A DNA stretch of 64,000 bases from a virus. A program made the position numbers and the translations under genes. This document shows positions 16,535-25,162 of the stretch, in pieces. The notes under the pieces are model-generated. The model did not search any database, was not told where the DNA came from, and saw only the letters and a list, made by a program, of their open reading frames with translations. Positions within the stretch are counted from its first letter, which is position 1. The number at the start of each line of letters is the position of its first letter. The stretch covers positions 1 through 64,000 of IMG/VR virus record IMGVR_UViG_3300032087_002150; one strand, given 5' to 3'.

Positions 16535-17107
16535 TTATTTTTCCTCGTGAGTAGGTACTCTTTCTCCGTTTTTAAACCAAGTAATCAACACAGTTCTGGA
16601 TCCCTCATACACTCTAGAAACACCGTGGTGCAGGTCAGGTCCATATATCATACTTTCGCCATCTTGTAATGGAACAACATCTGGAATGATTGGTCGCCCG
16701 TATGGGGGATCATTATGTTCTCGATCTGTTCGAGCACAATGCAAATCTGGCGGTCTACTTCTAGTTTCATAGATCGCTTGTACTACAGCATCGCCGCCAA
16801 TTAAGTCAGTTGAGTCTAATAATGTAACAATAGTTAAGTCAGACTGATTGTCTTGATGTACTCTACAAAAAGAACCAGGAACATACTTAAGAAGGTATGA
16901 TCCTATGTTGTGACTTTTCCTAGAGTATGTATGTAGTTCTTTTATGAATCCCAGATTTTGAAATTCTTCGAATGGCAAATCATATCGAAAACAATCGAAA
17001 AGATTGTAATACTGGTAAACTCCGTACCAATCAACAGTCGAGGCATACTCTCGCGCCTCTTTCAATGCTTTTTCAGAAAGAACTATATCCTTTATGTATC
17101 CTTCCAT
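16535..17107 (-). CDS. 2OG-Fe(II) oxygenase (prolyl-4-hydroxylase-like)
   Basis: 190 aa. RVHQDNQSDLTIVTLLD carries HxD, LHHGVSRVYEGSRTVLITWF the distal His and the Arg for 2-oxoglutarate. This is the P4H-like fold. Its position exactly between nrdA and nrdB, with no gaps, is reminiscent of 2OG oxygenases beside nrd genes in other marine T4-like phages. The target could be protein, nucleotide or DNA base; not determinable. Confidence 0.85.
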   Translation of the reverse strand: MEGYIKDIVLSEKALKEAREYASTVDWYGVYQYYNLFDCFRYDLPFEEFQNLGFIKELHTYSRKSHNIGSYLLKYVPGSFCRVHQDNQSDLTIVTLLDSTDLIGGDAVVQAIYETRSRPPDLHCARTDREHNDPPYGRPIIPDVVPLQDGESMIYGPDLHHGVSRVYEGSRTVLITWFKNGERVPTHEEK

Positions 17108-18910
17108 TTACCCCTCGCATGCAATACATTCATCATCATTAACCATTGCGCTCATATCTATTTCTTTAATAACTTCGCGCTCAATCCGCTTTGATACTCT
17201 GTCTGCCTTACCGAGTTTCTCAGACCGACAGTAGTACAAAGTCTTCATGCCTTTCTTCCATGCTAAAAAGTGTACTGCGTGCAAGTATACAATATTTGTA
17301 TCAGGACGGAAAAATAAATTAATTGATTGAGATTGATCAATGAAGTTTTGTCGATCAGCAGCGTGCTCAACAACCCAACGTTGATCAATCTCCATTGACG
17401 TTTTGAAAACGTCACGCTCATCTTCAGTCAAAAACCTTAGATGTTGCGCAGAACCATCGTTAGCAATAATGCTAGACCAGATTTCATCATAGTCCTGCTT
17501 TGTCTCACCCGACTCAATCTTAGATTTAATCAGTTGATCTAAATAGCGGTTCTTGTTAAGATACGCTCCAGAAAGGGTATCCTGTCTGTAAGCATTTGCT
17601 CGATATGGTTCAACACTTGGAGAAGTATTGCCCATGATGATGCTACTGCTAGCATTAGGAGCAATAGCCATGACGTGAGAAAAGCGTCTGCCAGTGCCTG
17701 CGGCGTCAGGTGCTTCTCCCCGTTCTTTACCCAGTTCCATATTTGCTTCATCGAGTTTCCTCCTTATCAAAGAAAAGATTCGATTATTTGTTACCTTCGC
17801 CATTGCGCAGTCGAAAGGCAACATTTTCTTTTGAAGATAAGCATGGAACCCAAGGGCACCGATGCCGATACTTCGTTCCCTCATAGCAGAAAACTTAGCA
17901 CGGGACACCGTGTCGGGTGCTTTATCAATAAAGAACTGAAGAACATTATCCAGCATCTCTGCCATGTCCCTCAGAAACATATCGTTCTTGCTCCAAGCAT
18001 CATAGTGCTCAAGGTTTACTGACGATAAGCAGCAAACAGCAGTGCGTTCCTCGTTAGTCGGCAAAATGATTTCGGAACAAAGGTTGGACTGATGAATCTT
18101 TAGTCCAAGGTCTTTTTGAAACTCTGGCATCAACCGATTACTGGTGTCGATAAAGTGAAGGTATGGTTCACCAGTTTCCATACGCAACTCTAGAATCTTT
18201 TGCCAAAGTGCCTTAGCAGATACTGTGTCGCGGATCTCGCCTGAGTGTGGATCTATTAAGTTCCAACCATCGTCAGCGTCAGCATCTTGCATACAACGTT
18301 CGATAAGTTCCATAAACCTATCGCTGATATTGATGCCGTGGTGTAAGTTTAAACAACGACGATTCTGATCGCCTGTTGGTTTTCGCATCTCAAGGAACTC
18401 AGTAATGTCTGGGTGAGAGATGTCAAGATATGCCGCATAGGAACCACGGCGAGTTTTGCCCTGACGATACGCCAAGGAAGATGCGTCATAAGTTTTAAGG
18501 TGCGGAATAACACCAGTAGACTTTTCGTCCGAGGAACGGATACCGAAACCAATGCCGACACCGCCACCCATCATGGACAACCAGTTCGTTTCGGATAAGT
18601 TTTCTACAAGACCTTCAGCGGTATCTTCAATGTAGTTCAGAAAGCATGAGATTGGCATACCCTTTCCCGTGCGTCCATACGCGAGGATAGGAGTAGAGTA
18701 GGATAACCAGTGCTTAGATGCGTAGTCATAAAGACGTTGAGCATGTTCTGGGTCTGAGGCGAAGGTAGTTGAAACGAAAGCAAAGCGATGTTGAGGGGAC
18801 TCTTCATCTTCCCTCATATAACTTTCGCGTAATCTTTGTAGACCTAGTTTATCGAAGAGTTCATCGCGGGAGAGATCGATCTCGATCCCACGGTATACTT
18901 GCTTTGCCAT
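17108..18910 (-). CDS. nrdA: Ribonucleotide reductase class Ia alpha subunit, short form
   Basis: 600 aa versus about 750 for T4 and E. coli NrdA. The N-terminal ATP-cone is absent, so dATP feedback at that site would be lost. Core motifs are present: LSMMGGGVGIGFG, the active-site NLCSEIILPT (N-C-E), CCLSSVNLEHYD, NASSSIIMGNTSPSVEP, and the C-terminal CIAC redox pair. AAGGAAG precedes ATG 18910. It heads the nrd unit. Confidence 0.96.
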   Translation of the reverse strand: MAKQVYRGIEIDLSRDELFDKLGLQRLRESYMREDEESPQHRFAFVSTTFASDPEHAQRLYDYASKHWLSYSTPILAYGRTGKGMPISCFLNYIEDTAEGLVENLSETNWLSMMGGGVGIGFGIRSSDEKSTGVIPHLKTYDASSLAYRQGKTRRGSYAAYLDISHPDITEFLEMRKPTGDQNRRCLNLHHGINISDRFMELIERCMQDADADDGWNLIDPHSGEIRDTVSAKALWQKILELRMETGEPYLHFIDTSNRLMPEFQKDLGLKIHQSNLCSEIILPTNEERTAVCCLSSVNLEHYDAWSKNDMFLRDMAEMLDNVLQFFIDKAPDTVSRAKFSAMRERSIGIGALGFHAYLQKKMLPFDCAMAKVTNNRIFSLIRRKLDEANMELGKERGEAPDAAGTGRRFSHVMAIAPNASSSIIMGNTSPSVEPYRANAYRQDTLSGAYLNKNRYLDQLIKSKIESGETKQDYDEIWSSIIANDGSAQHLRFLTEDERDVFKTSMEIDQRWVVEHAADRQNFIDQSQSINLFFRPDTNIVYLHAVHFLAWKKGMKTLYYCRSEKLGKADRVSKRIEREVIKEIDMSAMVNDDECIACEG

Positions 18911-18951
18911 TTCGCTTCCTTAACGAATTAATTTTGAGGGTAATGTTATAT

Positions 18952-18979
18952 ATTATATTCAGAACTGTAGACAAAGCAA
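18952..18979 (-). promoter_or_regulatory. Sigma70-like promoter for nrdA-nrdB
   Basis: Minus strand: -35 TTGCTT (18974-18979), 16-nt spacer, -10 TATAAT (18952-18957), about 40 nt above nrdA. The -35 sequence matches the repeated composite element, but the conserved upstream block is not clearly present. The stop of the preceding small gene lies next to it. Confidence 0.72.
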
Positions 18980-18980
18980 G

Positions 18981-19142
18981 TTATTTTTGAATCTTACGCA
19001 TTCTCCCCATAACTTCAATGAAGCGTCTGGTAATCGGGTATCGCTTCTTTTTACGAGGTCCCATATTAGCGGTGTCTTGAGGGATGCCAGCGTCAGCAGT
19101 AGTCATTGCGTCCTCAGCGGCAAATTCCTTAAACTTTTTCAT
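18981..19142 (-). CDS. Small basic phage protein, 53 aa
   Basis: ATG 19142 overlaps the upstream stop as ATGA. The product (MKKFKEFAAEDAMTTADAGI...) has a basic stretch (PRKKKRYPITRRFIEV) and ends RMRKIQK. Short proteins with an MKxFKEF opening are common beside structural genes of T4-like marine phages. Function unknown; a nucleic-acid or capsid-binding tail is possible. Confidence 0.75.
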   Translation of the reverse strand: MKKFKEFAAEDAMTTADAGIPQDTANMGPRKKKRYPITRRFIEVMGRMRKIQK

Positions 19143-19720
19143 TTCCTGAGTTCTCCCACAGCAACATACAGTTGCTTCGCCGTTCGTTCGTGCGTGACCT
19201 CAAAGATGTCTACGCCAAGTATGTTTCCTTCTGGGTAGGTGTTGTCAAAGACTCGTACCTTGTCGCCCTTCTTACAAACTTCTTCGCAGGTGGTATTAAG
19301 CATTTTATCATTGGCAAGGCGATACATTCCTGGTGACAACATACCATCTTTAGTACAGAACCATGAGGTATCTTCGTTAAGTCGCTCCAGAGGGTCTATA
19401 TCACACGCCTCAACAATCTTCTCAATGGAGGAGTCCGTTAGGTTTAGTTGTTCTTTTATCAGGAACAGTGCCGCTGCATAGGAAGCAAGTTTGCTACCGC
19501 CACCAGGAACCTTGGCGAGAAGTTTTTTGAGATTAAAAACCAAACGATGAAATGCATTGTAAGCACTTCTCTCTTCAGAAGTATCTGGTTTTTTGATTTT
19601 CTTACCGTCTTTGTCGATCAGACCAAGTTTAAACGCAGTGGTATCTTCAAACTTGGTTGTAAGCAGACGAAGGAATCGAAGGGTGTAGACGAGGTCGCCT
19701 GTTCTAGATAATAGTCCCAT
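19139..19720 (-). CDS. Conserved T4-like marine phage protein, 193 aa
   Basis: Start ATG 19720 (MGLLSRTGDLVYTLRFLRLL) makes TAATG with the upstream stop. The opening, the segment SAYNAFHRLVFNLKKLL and SKLASYAAALFLIKEQLN are familiar from conserved uncharacterised proteins of T4-like cyanophages. The C-terminal half looks like a small beta domain (KKGDKVRVFDNTYPEGNIL). A virion-associated role is possible from context only. Confidence 0.82.
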   Translation of the reverse strand: MGLLSRTGDLVYTLRFLRLLTTKFEDTTAFKLGLIDKDGKKIKKPDTSEERSAYNAFHRLVFNLKKLLAKVPGGGSKLASYAAALFLIKEQLNLTDSSIEKIVEACDIDPLERLNEDTSWFCTKDGMLSPGMYRLANDKMLNTTCEEVCKKGDKVRVFDNTYPEGNILGVDIFEVTHERTAKQLYVAVGELRK

Positions 19721-20082
19721 TAGATGTTTTCCAATTTTTGGACCACCCATGGGTCCGATTCTATTCCTTCTAGATCCCCTTCTTTCAGAGCTTTCAAGTA
19801 TTGAAGGAAGGGTTTTAAAATAGGAAGATTGTTCCCCCCAACCTTAAACACTAACATCAATATAGCAGGTTCGTTACCGAATACATTTAGGAGGATGGTG
19901 ATATGATTCAAGATCAATCGTTCTTGAAGATCGCCTCCTCTAGTGTATCTGTTGAACAATCGCTTTAAATACTTAAAGCGGTTCAACTCCTGATAAAACT
20001 CATCTGCGTCTAAGCAGCGAGGACTGTAATAGTTCTTCGCTGCATAGAGGAAAAAGTTTTCTTCGTTTATCTCAACATTCAT
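19720..20082 (-). CDS. Conserved T4-like marine phage protein, 120 aa
   Basis: Opens MNVEINEENFFLYAAKNYYSPR; the helical core RFKYLKRLFNRYTRGGDLQERLILNHITILLNVFG recurs in T4-like cyanophage and pelagiphage genomes next to the preceding family. Function unknown. TAATG coupling with 19139-19720 suggests that the pair acts together. Confidence 0.82.
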   Translation of the reverse strand: MNVEINEENFFLYAAKNYYSPRCLDADEFYQELNRFKYLKRLFNRYTRGGDLQERLILNHITILLNVFGNEPAILMLVFKVGGNNLPILKPFLQYLKALKEGDLEGIESDPWVVQKLENI

Positions 20083-20110
20083 ACAGATTATATAGTTGAG
20101 ATATTATGAA

Positions 20111-20410
20111 TCACTTTTCCTTGACGCTAGATTGCAACTCTTTGATCATGTTATCTTTGGTCTTGCGCTTATCAAGTTCAACACCAAGTTCACGACCAAG
20201 TTCTTCCAACTTTGCTTTAGTCAGTTTTTTCAGGTCATCAACAGAAGGCAAATTGTCCAGTGCTTCTTTCACGTCTTCTTTAACGTCTTCAACCACCTCT
20301 TCAATTTTGTCTTCAATTTCTTCAACTGTTTGTTCGACTTCTTTGGGGTTCATTACCCACCAAGCAGCAATAACAACAGCAGCCACAACACCTAGAATTA
20401 CCAATTCCAT
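20111..20410 (-). CDS. Membrane-anchored protein with HeH/SAP-like C-terminus
   Basis: 99 aa from ATG 20410 with GGAG nine bases upstream; a TTG further upstream is less likely. Residues 1-20 form one membrane helix (LVILGVVAAVVIAAWWV), followed by a long acidic helix and then LKKLTKAKLEELGRELGVELDKRKTKDNMI, the pattern of a HeH/LEM-like helix-extended-loop-helix domain that in other proteins binds nucleic acid. Role unknown. Confidence 0.75.
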   Translation of the reverse strand: MELVILGVVAAVVIAAWWVMNPKEVEQTVEEIEDKIEEVVEDVKEDVKEALDNLPSVDDLKKLTKAKLEELGRELGVELDKRKTKDNMIKELQSSVKEK

Positions 20411-20429
20411 TATAACATACTCCAATGTA

Positions 20430-21080
20430 TTATGAATTATCTTTTACTTTCTCTGGACTCTTTGAGTCACCGTTACCGAGATTGTCACCGCGACGGGAAG
20501 ATGCTTGAGATTTCACTGCCCTTCCTGCCTTTGACACGTCATCATGCCCTTGCTCTTCTTTGTCTTCGATTTCTTTGTCAGACTTTTTGTGCATGTCCAT
20601 GAATTCTTTTGACTTCGGGGATTCCTTATCAGCAATCCCTTCAGGATCTGTAGCACCTTTGGTGTGCTTTTTATCAGGCGAAGCAACAGCACGCTCAAGA
20701 ACTTCAGCAAACTCGCGAGTCAACTCTGGATAATCTTGCGCCATTGACTTGTCGCCGTTCTTCTTGTCACCCTTACGAGCAGGAGCACCTTTAATAGGAT
20801 CAGCAGGTGCTTCTTCCTTTATGTGATAACCTTTGCCATCACAGTGGTCGCAACCTTCACCCTTACACTTTGGGCATTCCATTTTTGCTTCTTTCTTCAT
20901 ACGGTCTTTGCCGCAAGAAGATTCGTCTTTCTGCGCCTTCTTGGCACGGAGGGCAGCGAGGTCGTCACCTTCGATATCCCCGTCCTTGTCGACGTCTAAT
21001 TGCTTTTGCTTAGGAGAAAGTTTCTTCTCGGTTACTTCGAGATATCTCTCCCAAACTTTTTTCATGGAATCTAAGTCCAT
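20430..21080 (-). CDS. EF-hand-like and DnaJ-type zinc-finger protein
   Basis: 216 aa, highly charged. DVDKDGDIEGDDL (residues 29-41) fits a calcium-binding EF-hand loop. CPKCKGEGCDHCDGKG is a DnaJ-type CxxCxGxG zinc motif pair. The rest is low-complexity Lys/Glu/Asp sequence, probably disordered. A late promoter lies about 35 nt upstream, which fits a late or virion-associated protein. Confidence 0.75.
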   Translation of the reverse strand: MDLDSMKKVWERYLEVTEKKLSPKQKQLDVDKDGDIEGDDLAALRAKKAQKDESSCGKDRMKKEAKMECPKCKGEGCDHCDGKGYHIKEEAPADPIKGAPARKGDKKNGDKSMAQDYPELTREFAEVLERAVASPDKKHTKGATDPEGIADKESPKSKEFMDMHKKSDKEIEDKEEQGHDDVSKAGRAVKSQASSRRGDNLGNGDSKSPEKVKDNS

Positions 21081-21085
21081 CTTTA

Positions 21086-21502
21086 TTACTCCTGATCAGT
21101 AGAGTTAGTATCGTTATTTATATTCTTTTTAGTTTGCGCTGTGATCTGTTCTTCATAATAAATGATGATTGCCTTTTGTTGCTCAAGATATCTACGGATA
21201 TCTGCAAGGTTCAATGACAGGTTCTCATAATGCGGTACAGACAACGCAAAGAAAACTAAATCGCCGTTGGCGTTTTCAAACCTTTCCTCAAACTCATGAA
21301 TGTTGTCAGTGGTAACTGTGTACCAGTTAACATCAACCATGTTGATGGGACGAGGAGGAGATCTTAAAGGAATATCGGGAGTTTGTACTACCGTCCTAGT
21401 GACAACAACCTCTTCAGGTTTTAGGAAACTACATCCCGTTGTCAGCAGGAGCAGGCTTGCCACTAATAGTTTCAATCCCGTCGAATGCTTTCTTAGTTCC
21501 AT
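21086..21502 (-). CDS. Lipoprotein, probable outer-membrane spanin
   Basis: 138 aa. A signal sequence ends in the lipobox LLTTGC (Cys at about residue 25), then a Pro-rich stretch (IPLRSPPRPI), as in Rz1-type spanins, and a C-terminal helix. Its 5' end overlaps the 3' end of the next upstream gene by 74 nt in another frame, the nested layout typical of spanin pairs. It would link the outer membrane to the inner-membrane partner at lysis. Longer than lambda Rz1, so moderate confidence. Confidence 0.68.
   Translation of the reverse strand: MELRKHSTGLKLLVASLLLLTTGCSFLKPEEVVVTRTVVQTPDIPLRSPPRPINMVDVNWYTVTTDNIHEFEERFENANGDLVFFALSVPHYENLSLNLADIRRYLEQQKAIIIYYEEQITAQTKKNINNDTNSTDQE
21115..21122 (-). 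promoter_or_regulatory. T4-like late promoter
   Basis: TATAAATA on the minus strand, 35 nt above the ATG at 21080 and inside the 3' end of the lipoprotein gene. It matches the T4 late promoter core recognised by gp55-type sigma factors. Confidence 0.6.
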
Positions 21503-21818
21503 TGTTTATTCTCTTTTCAATCAATCCTGGTTTTTTCAGCGCGAGTCGAGTGAGGTCGTGATTGCCAAACACCTCAATCAATCTGTTTCTACTTTCTTCC
21601 GACTTCGCTAAATCTGCTTCTAACTTTAACTGTAACTCTGCGGTCTTTGCAGCGTTCTCTACCATAGTATCTATAGTCCGCTGATTATCTTCTACAGCGA
21701 TCTTTAGTTGTGCATTGTTTGCTTCAAGTTGACGAATCGTGCTTTGAGTATCAACATAATAGAAGTACCCACCGCCAGCAATGGAACCAAATAGTAATAA
21801 TATAAGGAGGATTGGCAT
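21429..21818 (-). CDS. Probable inner-membrane spanin
   Basis: 129 aa. One N-terminal membrane helix (ILLILLLFGSIAGGGYFYY) is followed by a long coiled coil (STIRQLEANNAQLKIAVEDN... LQLKLEADLAKSEESRNRL) that would sit in the periplasm. This topology and the nested downstream lipoprotein gene fit an i-spanin/o-spanin pair. The holin candidate at 24344-24673 is nearby. Confidence 0.7.
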   Translation of the reverse strand: MPILLILLLFGSIAGGGYFYYVDTQSTIRQLEANNAQLKIAVEDNQRTIDTMVENAAKTAELQLKLEADLAKSEESRNRLIEVFGNHDLTRLALKKPGLIEKRINNGTKKAFDGIETISGKPAPADNGM

Positions 21819-21819
21819 C

Positions 21820-23379
21820 TTATTTCGCTTTCGCCCTCAATGATTTGATTAACATGATTTTAAACTTTCGCTTGTCGACTGGTTTCTGAATACTGTCGTG
21901 TCGCTTCAAGAGCATATCAATCTGCGATGGAGTCAGCGTTACTTTCTTACCAGTAGGGGATACGGTGATCGCCTGCTTACCGCCACGGTCTTGCGCTTTG
22001 CGTAACTGCATGAAGATGTTACGATCTGCTGGATCAGCGGAACCAGTGCGAACCTTACCCTTTGAAGTTTTAGATACAGGTTTCGCTGGTACTGCTTTCT
22101 TCGTTTCCTTGTCTTTTTTCAGTTCCGCTTTTGCCATTGCTTTATATTTGCGCAGGTCAGCAGCAGTCATTTTCTTCACACCATCTTTATCGGCGAGCGC
22201 ACGAACTTTGTCTTGCATTACTTTGGACATTGCTTCGTTGACGGACTCTTTCATCGCTTCGCGTTCTTTAGAGTGACGGTTCTTGAGATTTTCTTTTTCT
22301 TTGGCATGCTTCAACTTCAAACGTGCACGTGCTTCAGCGTCTTCTTTCTTGGTGCCATACTTCGTCGCTATCGCCTTTGACAGTGCTCCTGCTGCTCGAC
22401 GAGAAGCAGCAGGATCCTTATCTCTGATCATGCGACCCTTTGAGTCAAGACCGGAAGTCGTCTTAGGTTTGCTAGGCGAATCGCTGGTACGACCATACAT
22501 TTTATTGGCAGCACTACGTTGCGCAGCAGAAGCGCGAGGATTGTACGCTTCGTCCTTTGGTTTTTCGCCACGCTCTTTTTTAGAGATAGCAATTGCTGCC
22601 TGTTGAGCAGGAGACACTGCTTCTCGTTGCTGTGCTGCACGCTTTTCTCTTTCGCGGCGCATCATATCAGCAACCTTACCCATCTTATGTTGGTCGGAGG
22701 TGGACATACCTGCTCGTTGCTTCTTAGCACGAATCGCTGCTTGCGATTGTCCATAGGCAGCAGTAGATTCAAGTTTCTTATCCAACTTTTGACCAGCACG
22801 AGCAACACCAGCATATCGCTTATCTTGCTTCGTCGCTGAATCATTAGGATTAGGTTTTGATGCCTTGCGTCGATAGTTGTTAAGAGTCTTTACGCTCAAC
22901 TCATTAACTGATTCTGGAACACAATTAGGAACTGACTTGCCATCTTTCTTTTTCATACCTACCTGCTTATATCCGTCCCAGCAACCCTCTTTCTTTTCTC
23001 CGCGCTTGGCGTCAAGATAAGCAGCGATTGCCATTTCTTTTCGTTTTTCTTTTGACTTGCCCTGAAACTGCGGAGCATCTGATTTTTGGAAATCGTCGAT
23101 GTATTTTTTGACTCCCATTGAAGGATCTAACTTTTCGTTCTGTACGTCTTTATGTACAGGGACCATGCGAGTCTTGCGCTTGCCAGTGACAGGATCGGTA
23201 TAATCTTGAGGTTTCTTAGCAGCAGCATTGGTGTGACCAGTCGTATCAGTTTGCTGATCATCTTCCCTTTGTTGTTTGCCTTTGTGCTTCATATATCCTC
23301 GCTTATCGTCCTTCTTGCGGTCTCGCATTGGACCACCCTTATTAAACTTTCTGGCATGTTTTGCTACTGGATTTTTCAT
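21820..23379 (-). CDS. Lys-rich low-complexity phage protein, 519 aa
   Basis: Extremely basic and repetitive (many KK, KDK and AAxR runs). It opens MKNPVAKHARKFNKGGPMR and contains two VNE segments (ESVNELSVKTLNNYRRKA and KESVNEAMSKVMQDK) that look like junctions of formerly separate modules. It ends in a small domain (KKVTLTPSQIDMLLKRHDSI). Similar large disordered proteins lie in structural regions of T4-like marine phages. Possible scaffold or DNA-binding role; not assignable. Confidence 0.78.
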   Translation of the reverse strand: MKNPVAKHARKFNKGGPMRDRKKDDKRGYMKHKGKQQREDDQQTDTTGHTNAAAKKPQDYTDPVTGKRKTRMVPVHKDVQNEKLDPSMGVKKYIDDFQKSDAPQFQGKSKEKRKEMAIAAYLDAKRGEKKEGCWDGYKQVGMKKKDGKSVPNCVPESVNELSVKTLNNYRRKASKPNPNDSATKQDKRYAGVARAGQKLDKKLESTAAYGQSQAAIRAKKQRAGMSTSDQHKMGKVADMMRREREKRAAQQREAVSPAQQAAIAISKKERGEKPKDEAYNPRASAAQRSAANKMYGRTSDSPSKPKTTSGLDSKGRMIRDKDPAASRRAAGALSKAIATKYGTKKEDAEARARLKLKHAKEKENLKNRHSKEREAMKESVNEAMSKVMQDKVRALADKDGVKKMTAADLRKYKAMAKAELKKDKETKKAVPAKPVSKTSKGKVRTGSADPADRNIFMQLRKAQDRGGKQAITVSPTGKKVTLTPSQIDMLLKRHDSIQKPVDKRKFKIMLIKSLRAKAK

Positions 23380-23684
23380 CGCTTCTCGCTATCTGGCGTA
23401 ACAACAACAACATTAGTAGCAGTAAACTTGATCGGTTGCGATCCAGATATAAACCTTCTTGTGCTGTTAGCTGGCAAGTTATATGTTTGACCAACAACCA
23501 TTGAAACTGGAGTTCCGCTGTCCAACTCAAGACTCCATCCAGAACCAGAGTCTAAAAGAAGATTACGCTCTTTCGCGTCATCAGTCCAACTCCAAGTATC
23601 AGTGTTAGTGCCAGTGAATGTTAAAGCAGTAGCAGAATCAATTTCTACCTGCGTTATTTCTCCAATAGCATTTATACTAGACAT
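23376..23684 (-). CDS. Small beta-rich phage protein, 102 aa
   Basis: MSSINAIGEITQVEIDSATAL starts after GTGAGGAAG. Ser/Thr/Asn/Trp-rich with alternating hydrophobic residues (TWSWTDDA, GWSLELDSG, VVVVTPD), suggesting a beta sandwich such as a fibre or decoration domain. ATGA overlap with the Lys-rich gene. No family recognised. Confidence 0.75.
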   Translation of the reverse strand: MSSINAIGEITQVEIDSATALTFTGTNTDTWSWTDDAKERNLLLDSGSGWSLELDSGTPVSMVVGQTYNLPANSTRRFISGSQPIKFTATNVVVVTPDSEKR

Positions 23685-23694
23685 TTATTCTTCC

Positions 23695-24051
23695 TCACCA
23701 TGCCTTACAAGACCAGTAACGTGCTTTCGTCTTTGGTCCTGGATTGTCGCAATTATGCCGAGCACGAAAAGACTTGCGGCGAGCAGGAATATTCTTTTTA
23801 ATCCGCATATTCTTATCACCGAAGTTTACCTTCTTGACGTTACCAGTCTTTGGATCTTTTACATATACTTTTGACTTGGCAACATCTCCTGGCATTGGTT
23901 TGTTCAGAGTTACTTTCCTTCCTTGGTACTCTGCTTCAGAAAATTGCTTAAACCTCAACATTTTCTTTTTACCCTCGTTTGGCGTCTTTTCCCTGGCATA
24001 TTTATCGGAGGCATTAGTTCCCCACTCATGTTTTTGCGGATTATATTTCAC
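23695..24051 (-). CDS. Conserved phage protein with RARHNCDNPGPKTKARYWSC signature
   Basis: 118 aa from a GTG that overlaps the upstream stop as GTGA; an internal ATG at 23961 (MLRFKQFSEAEYQG) is a credible alternative. The C-terminal 75 residues (YQGRKVTLNKPMPGD... ARRKSFRARHNC) form a domain found in many marine T4-like phages and pelagiphages, with two conserved Cys. Function unknown, and a late/structural context is likely. Confidence 0.82.
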   Translation of the reverse strand: MKYNPQKHEWGTNASDKYAREKTPNEGKKKMLRFKQFSEAEYQGRKVTLNKPMPGDVAKSKVYVKDPKTGNVKKVNFGDKNMRIKKNIPARRKSFRARHNCDNPGPKTKARYWSCKAW

Positions 24052-24284
24052 GCTAAATCCTGATCGTGGTTTAACTTAACACCTTTTTTCTTTTTAACTA
24101 TGAATGCGTTGACACGTGCCATGCCCCATTGAGATGGCGTAGTTCCTGGGCGGTGACCTGTTCTCCATGCGGCGACACCGCGATTGTAAACCTTTCGCAG
24201 CGTACCAACGGAAATGCCAGACTTGTCTGCTTTTTTAGCGAGACCCTTAGAGACGTCCTCTGCGATATAGTCCAAAAACTTCAT
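24048..24284 (-). CDS. DUF5824-type conserved protein, 78 aa
   Basis: SGISVGTLRKVYNRGVAAWR followed by TGHRPGTTPSQWGMARVNAF is the recognisable core of a short family common in aquatic phages. It is basic and helix-turn-helix-like in the first half (GTLRKVYNRGVAAW), so nucleic-acid binding is possible. A TATAAATA late promoter is 32 nt upstream. Confidence 0.85.
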   Translation of the reverse strand: MKFLDYIAEDVSKGLAKKADKSGISVGTLRKVYNRGVAAWRTGHRPGTTPSQWGMARVNAFIVKKKKGVKLNHDQDLA

Positions 24285-24315
24285 TTGGCAGTACCATTTT
24301 AGATTATAGTACTGT

Positions 24316-24323
24316 TATTTATA
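24316..24323 (-). promoter_or_regulatory. T4-like late promoter
   Basis: TATAAATA on the minus strand in the 59-nt gap above the gene starting at 24284. Position and sequence fit a late promoter for 24284 and the genes below it. Confidence 0.65.
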
Positions 24324-24343
24324 CCGCAGAGGAGTTTAGATTT

Positions 24344-24673
24344 TTACTTTTTTCCGCTCCATGCTTGAGCGCCAAAGAATGCTGCAACTAAACCAGCGAC
24401 AGCGACGAAGTAGGTTGGTGCCATATCGCCGAGAACGTCTGATGCTTTTTCTAAACCAACCACATCAGTGCATATTACAAGGACTGGATAGAGTAACATA
24501 CCAGCGAGAGCAAACCAAGTCATACTACGCTGAGCATCACGCATCGCGTCTTGATCTTCAAGTTCCTTTCTCTTAAACTCCATATACATAGCATGTTCTT
24601 CTTCAGATACCTTACCATCACCATTGGTGTCCGCTGGGTGATAACCTGCTGCTTTTACTTCTTCTTCTGACAT
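24344..24673 (-). CDS. EF-hand membrane protein, holin candidate
   Basis: 109 aa. DTNGDGKVSEEEHAMYMEF (residues 15-33) is a canonical EF-hand calcium loop. Two membrane helices follow (MTWFALAGMLLYPVLVICTDV and PTYFVAVAGLVAAFFGAQAW). Small size, two helices and proximity to the spanin pair make it the best holin candidate here, but no holin family is recognisable and the calcium motif would be unusual. Confidence 0.7.
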   Translation of the reverse strand: MSEEEVKAAGYHPADTNGDGKVSEEEHAMYMEFKRKELEDQDAMRDAQRSMTWFALAGMLLYPVLVICTDVVGLEKASDVLGDMAPTYFVAVAGLVAAFFGAQAWSGKK

Positions 24674-24682
24674 AACTTCCCC

Positions 24683-25162
24683 CTATGGATTGTTGAGTGG
24701 ATTGTCGAGAATGATCTGCATTTTTTCTTCGAGTTCTTTTCTCGTATCTCGCAGATCTTGATCGAGTGTTCTCATTCGTTCGTTAACACGAATCTCAATA
24801 GCATAAACATCATCGCGCAATTCACGTTGAGTAGTTGCAGTTTGATCGTCAACTCGACGAGCAAGTGCTTCCACTTTATCCATATCCTCAGTCATATCTT
24901 CTTTCAATAAATCAATTTTTGTTGAGAGAGCAGATAAACCAGAATTCAAAGATTCCATAGTTTCTTTTTGTACTGCTAACTCTTGTTCTATGTGCGACAG
25001 ATCAGGAGCAACATAACTCTCAATCTGTTCTTTCATATTACGGTAATCGTTATAAAACTCGAATGCACCCCATGCACCGCCACCGAGCGTTGAGAGCGCG
25101 GTAAGAATCACAACCATCTTACCGCCACGGAAAGTCATGCCAGCGAATTCAAATTCTGCCAT
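24683..25162 (-). CDS. Membrane-anchored coiled-coil protein, 159 aa
   Basis: One membrane segment near the N-terminus (MVVILTALSTLGGGAWGAF) and then about 120 residues of coiled coil (IEQELAVQKETMESLNSGL... ARRVDDQTATTQRELRDD). It ends DNPLNNP. It overlaps the small upstream gene by 14 nt. It could be another envelope-spanning lysis or tail-related factor; no family assigned. Confidence 0.75.
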   Translation of the reverse strand: MAEFEFAGMTFRGGKMVVILTALSTLGGGAWGAFEFYNDYRNMKEQIESYVAPDLSHIEQELAVQKETMESLNSGLSALSTKIDLLKEDMTEDMDKVEALARRVDDQTATTQRELRDDVYAIEIRVNERMRTLDQDLRDTRKELEEKMQIILDNPLNNP

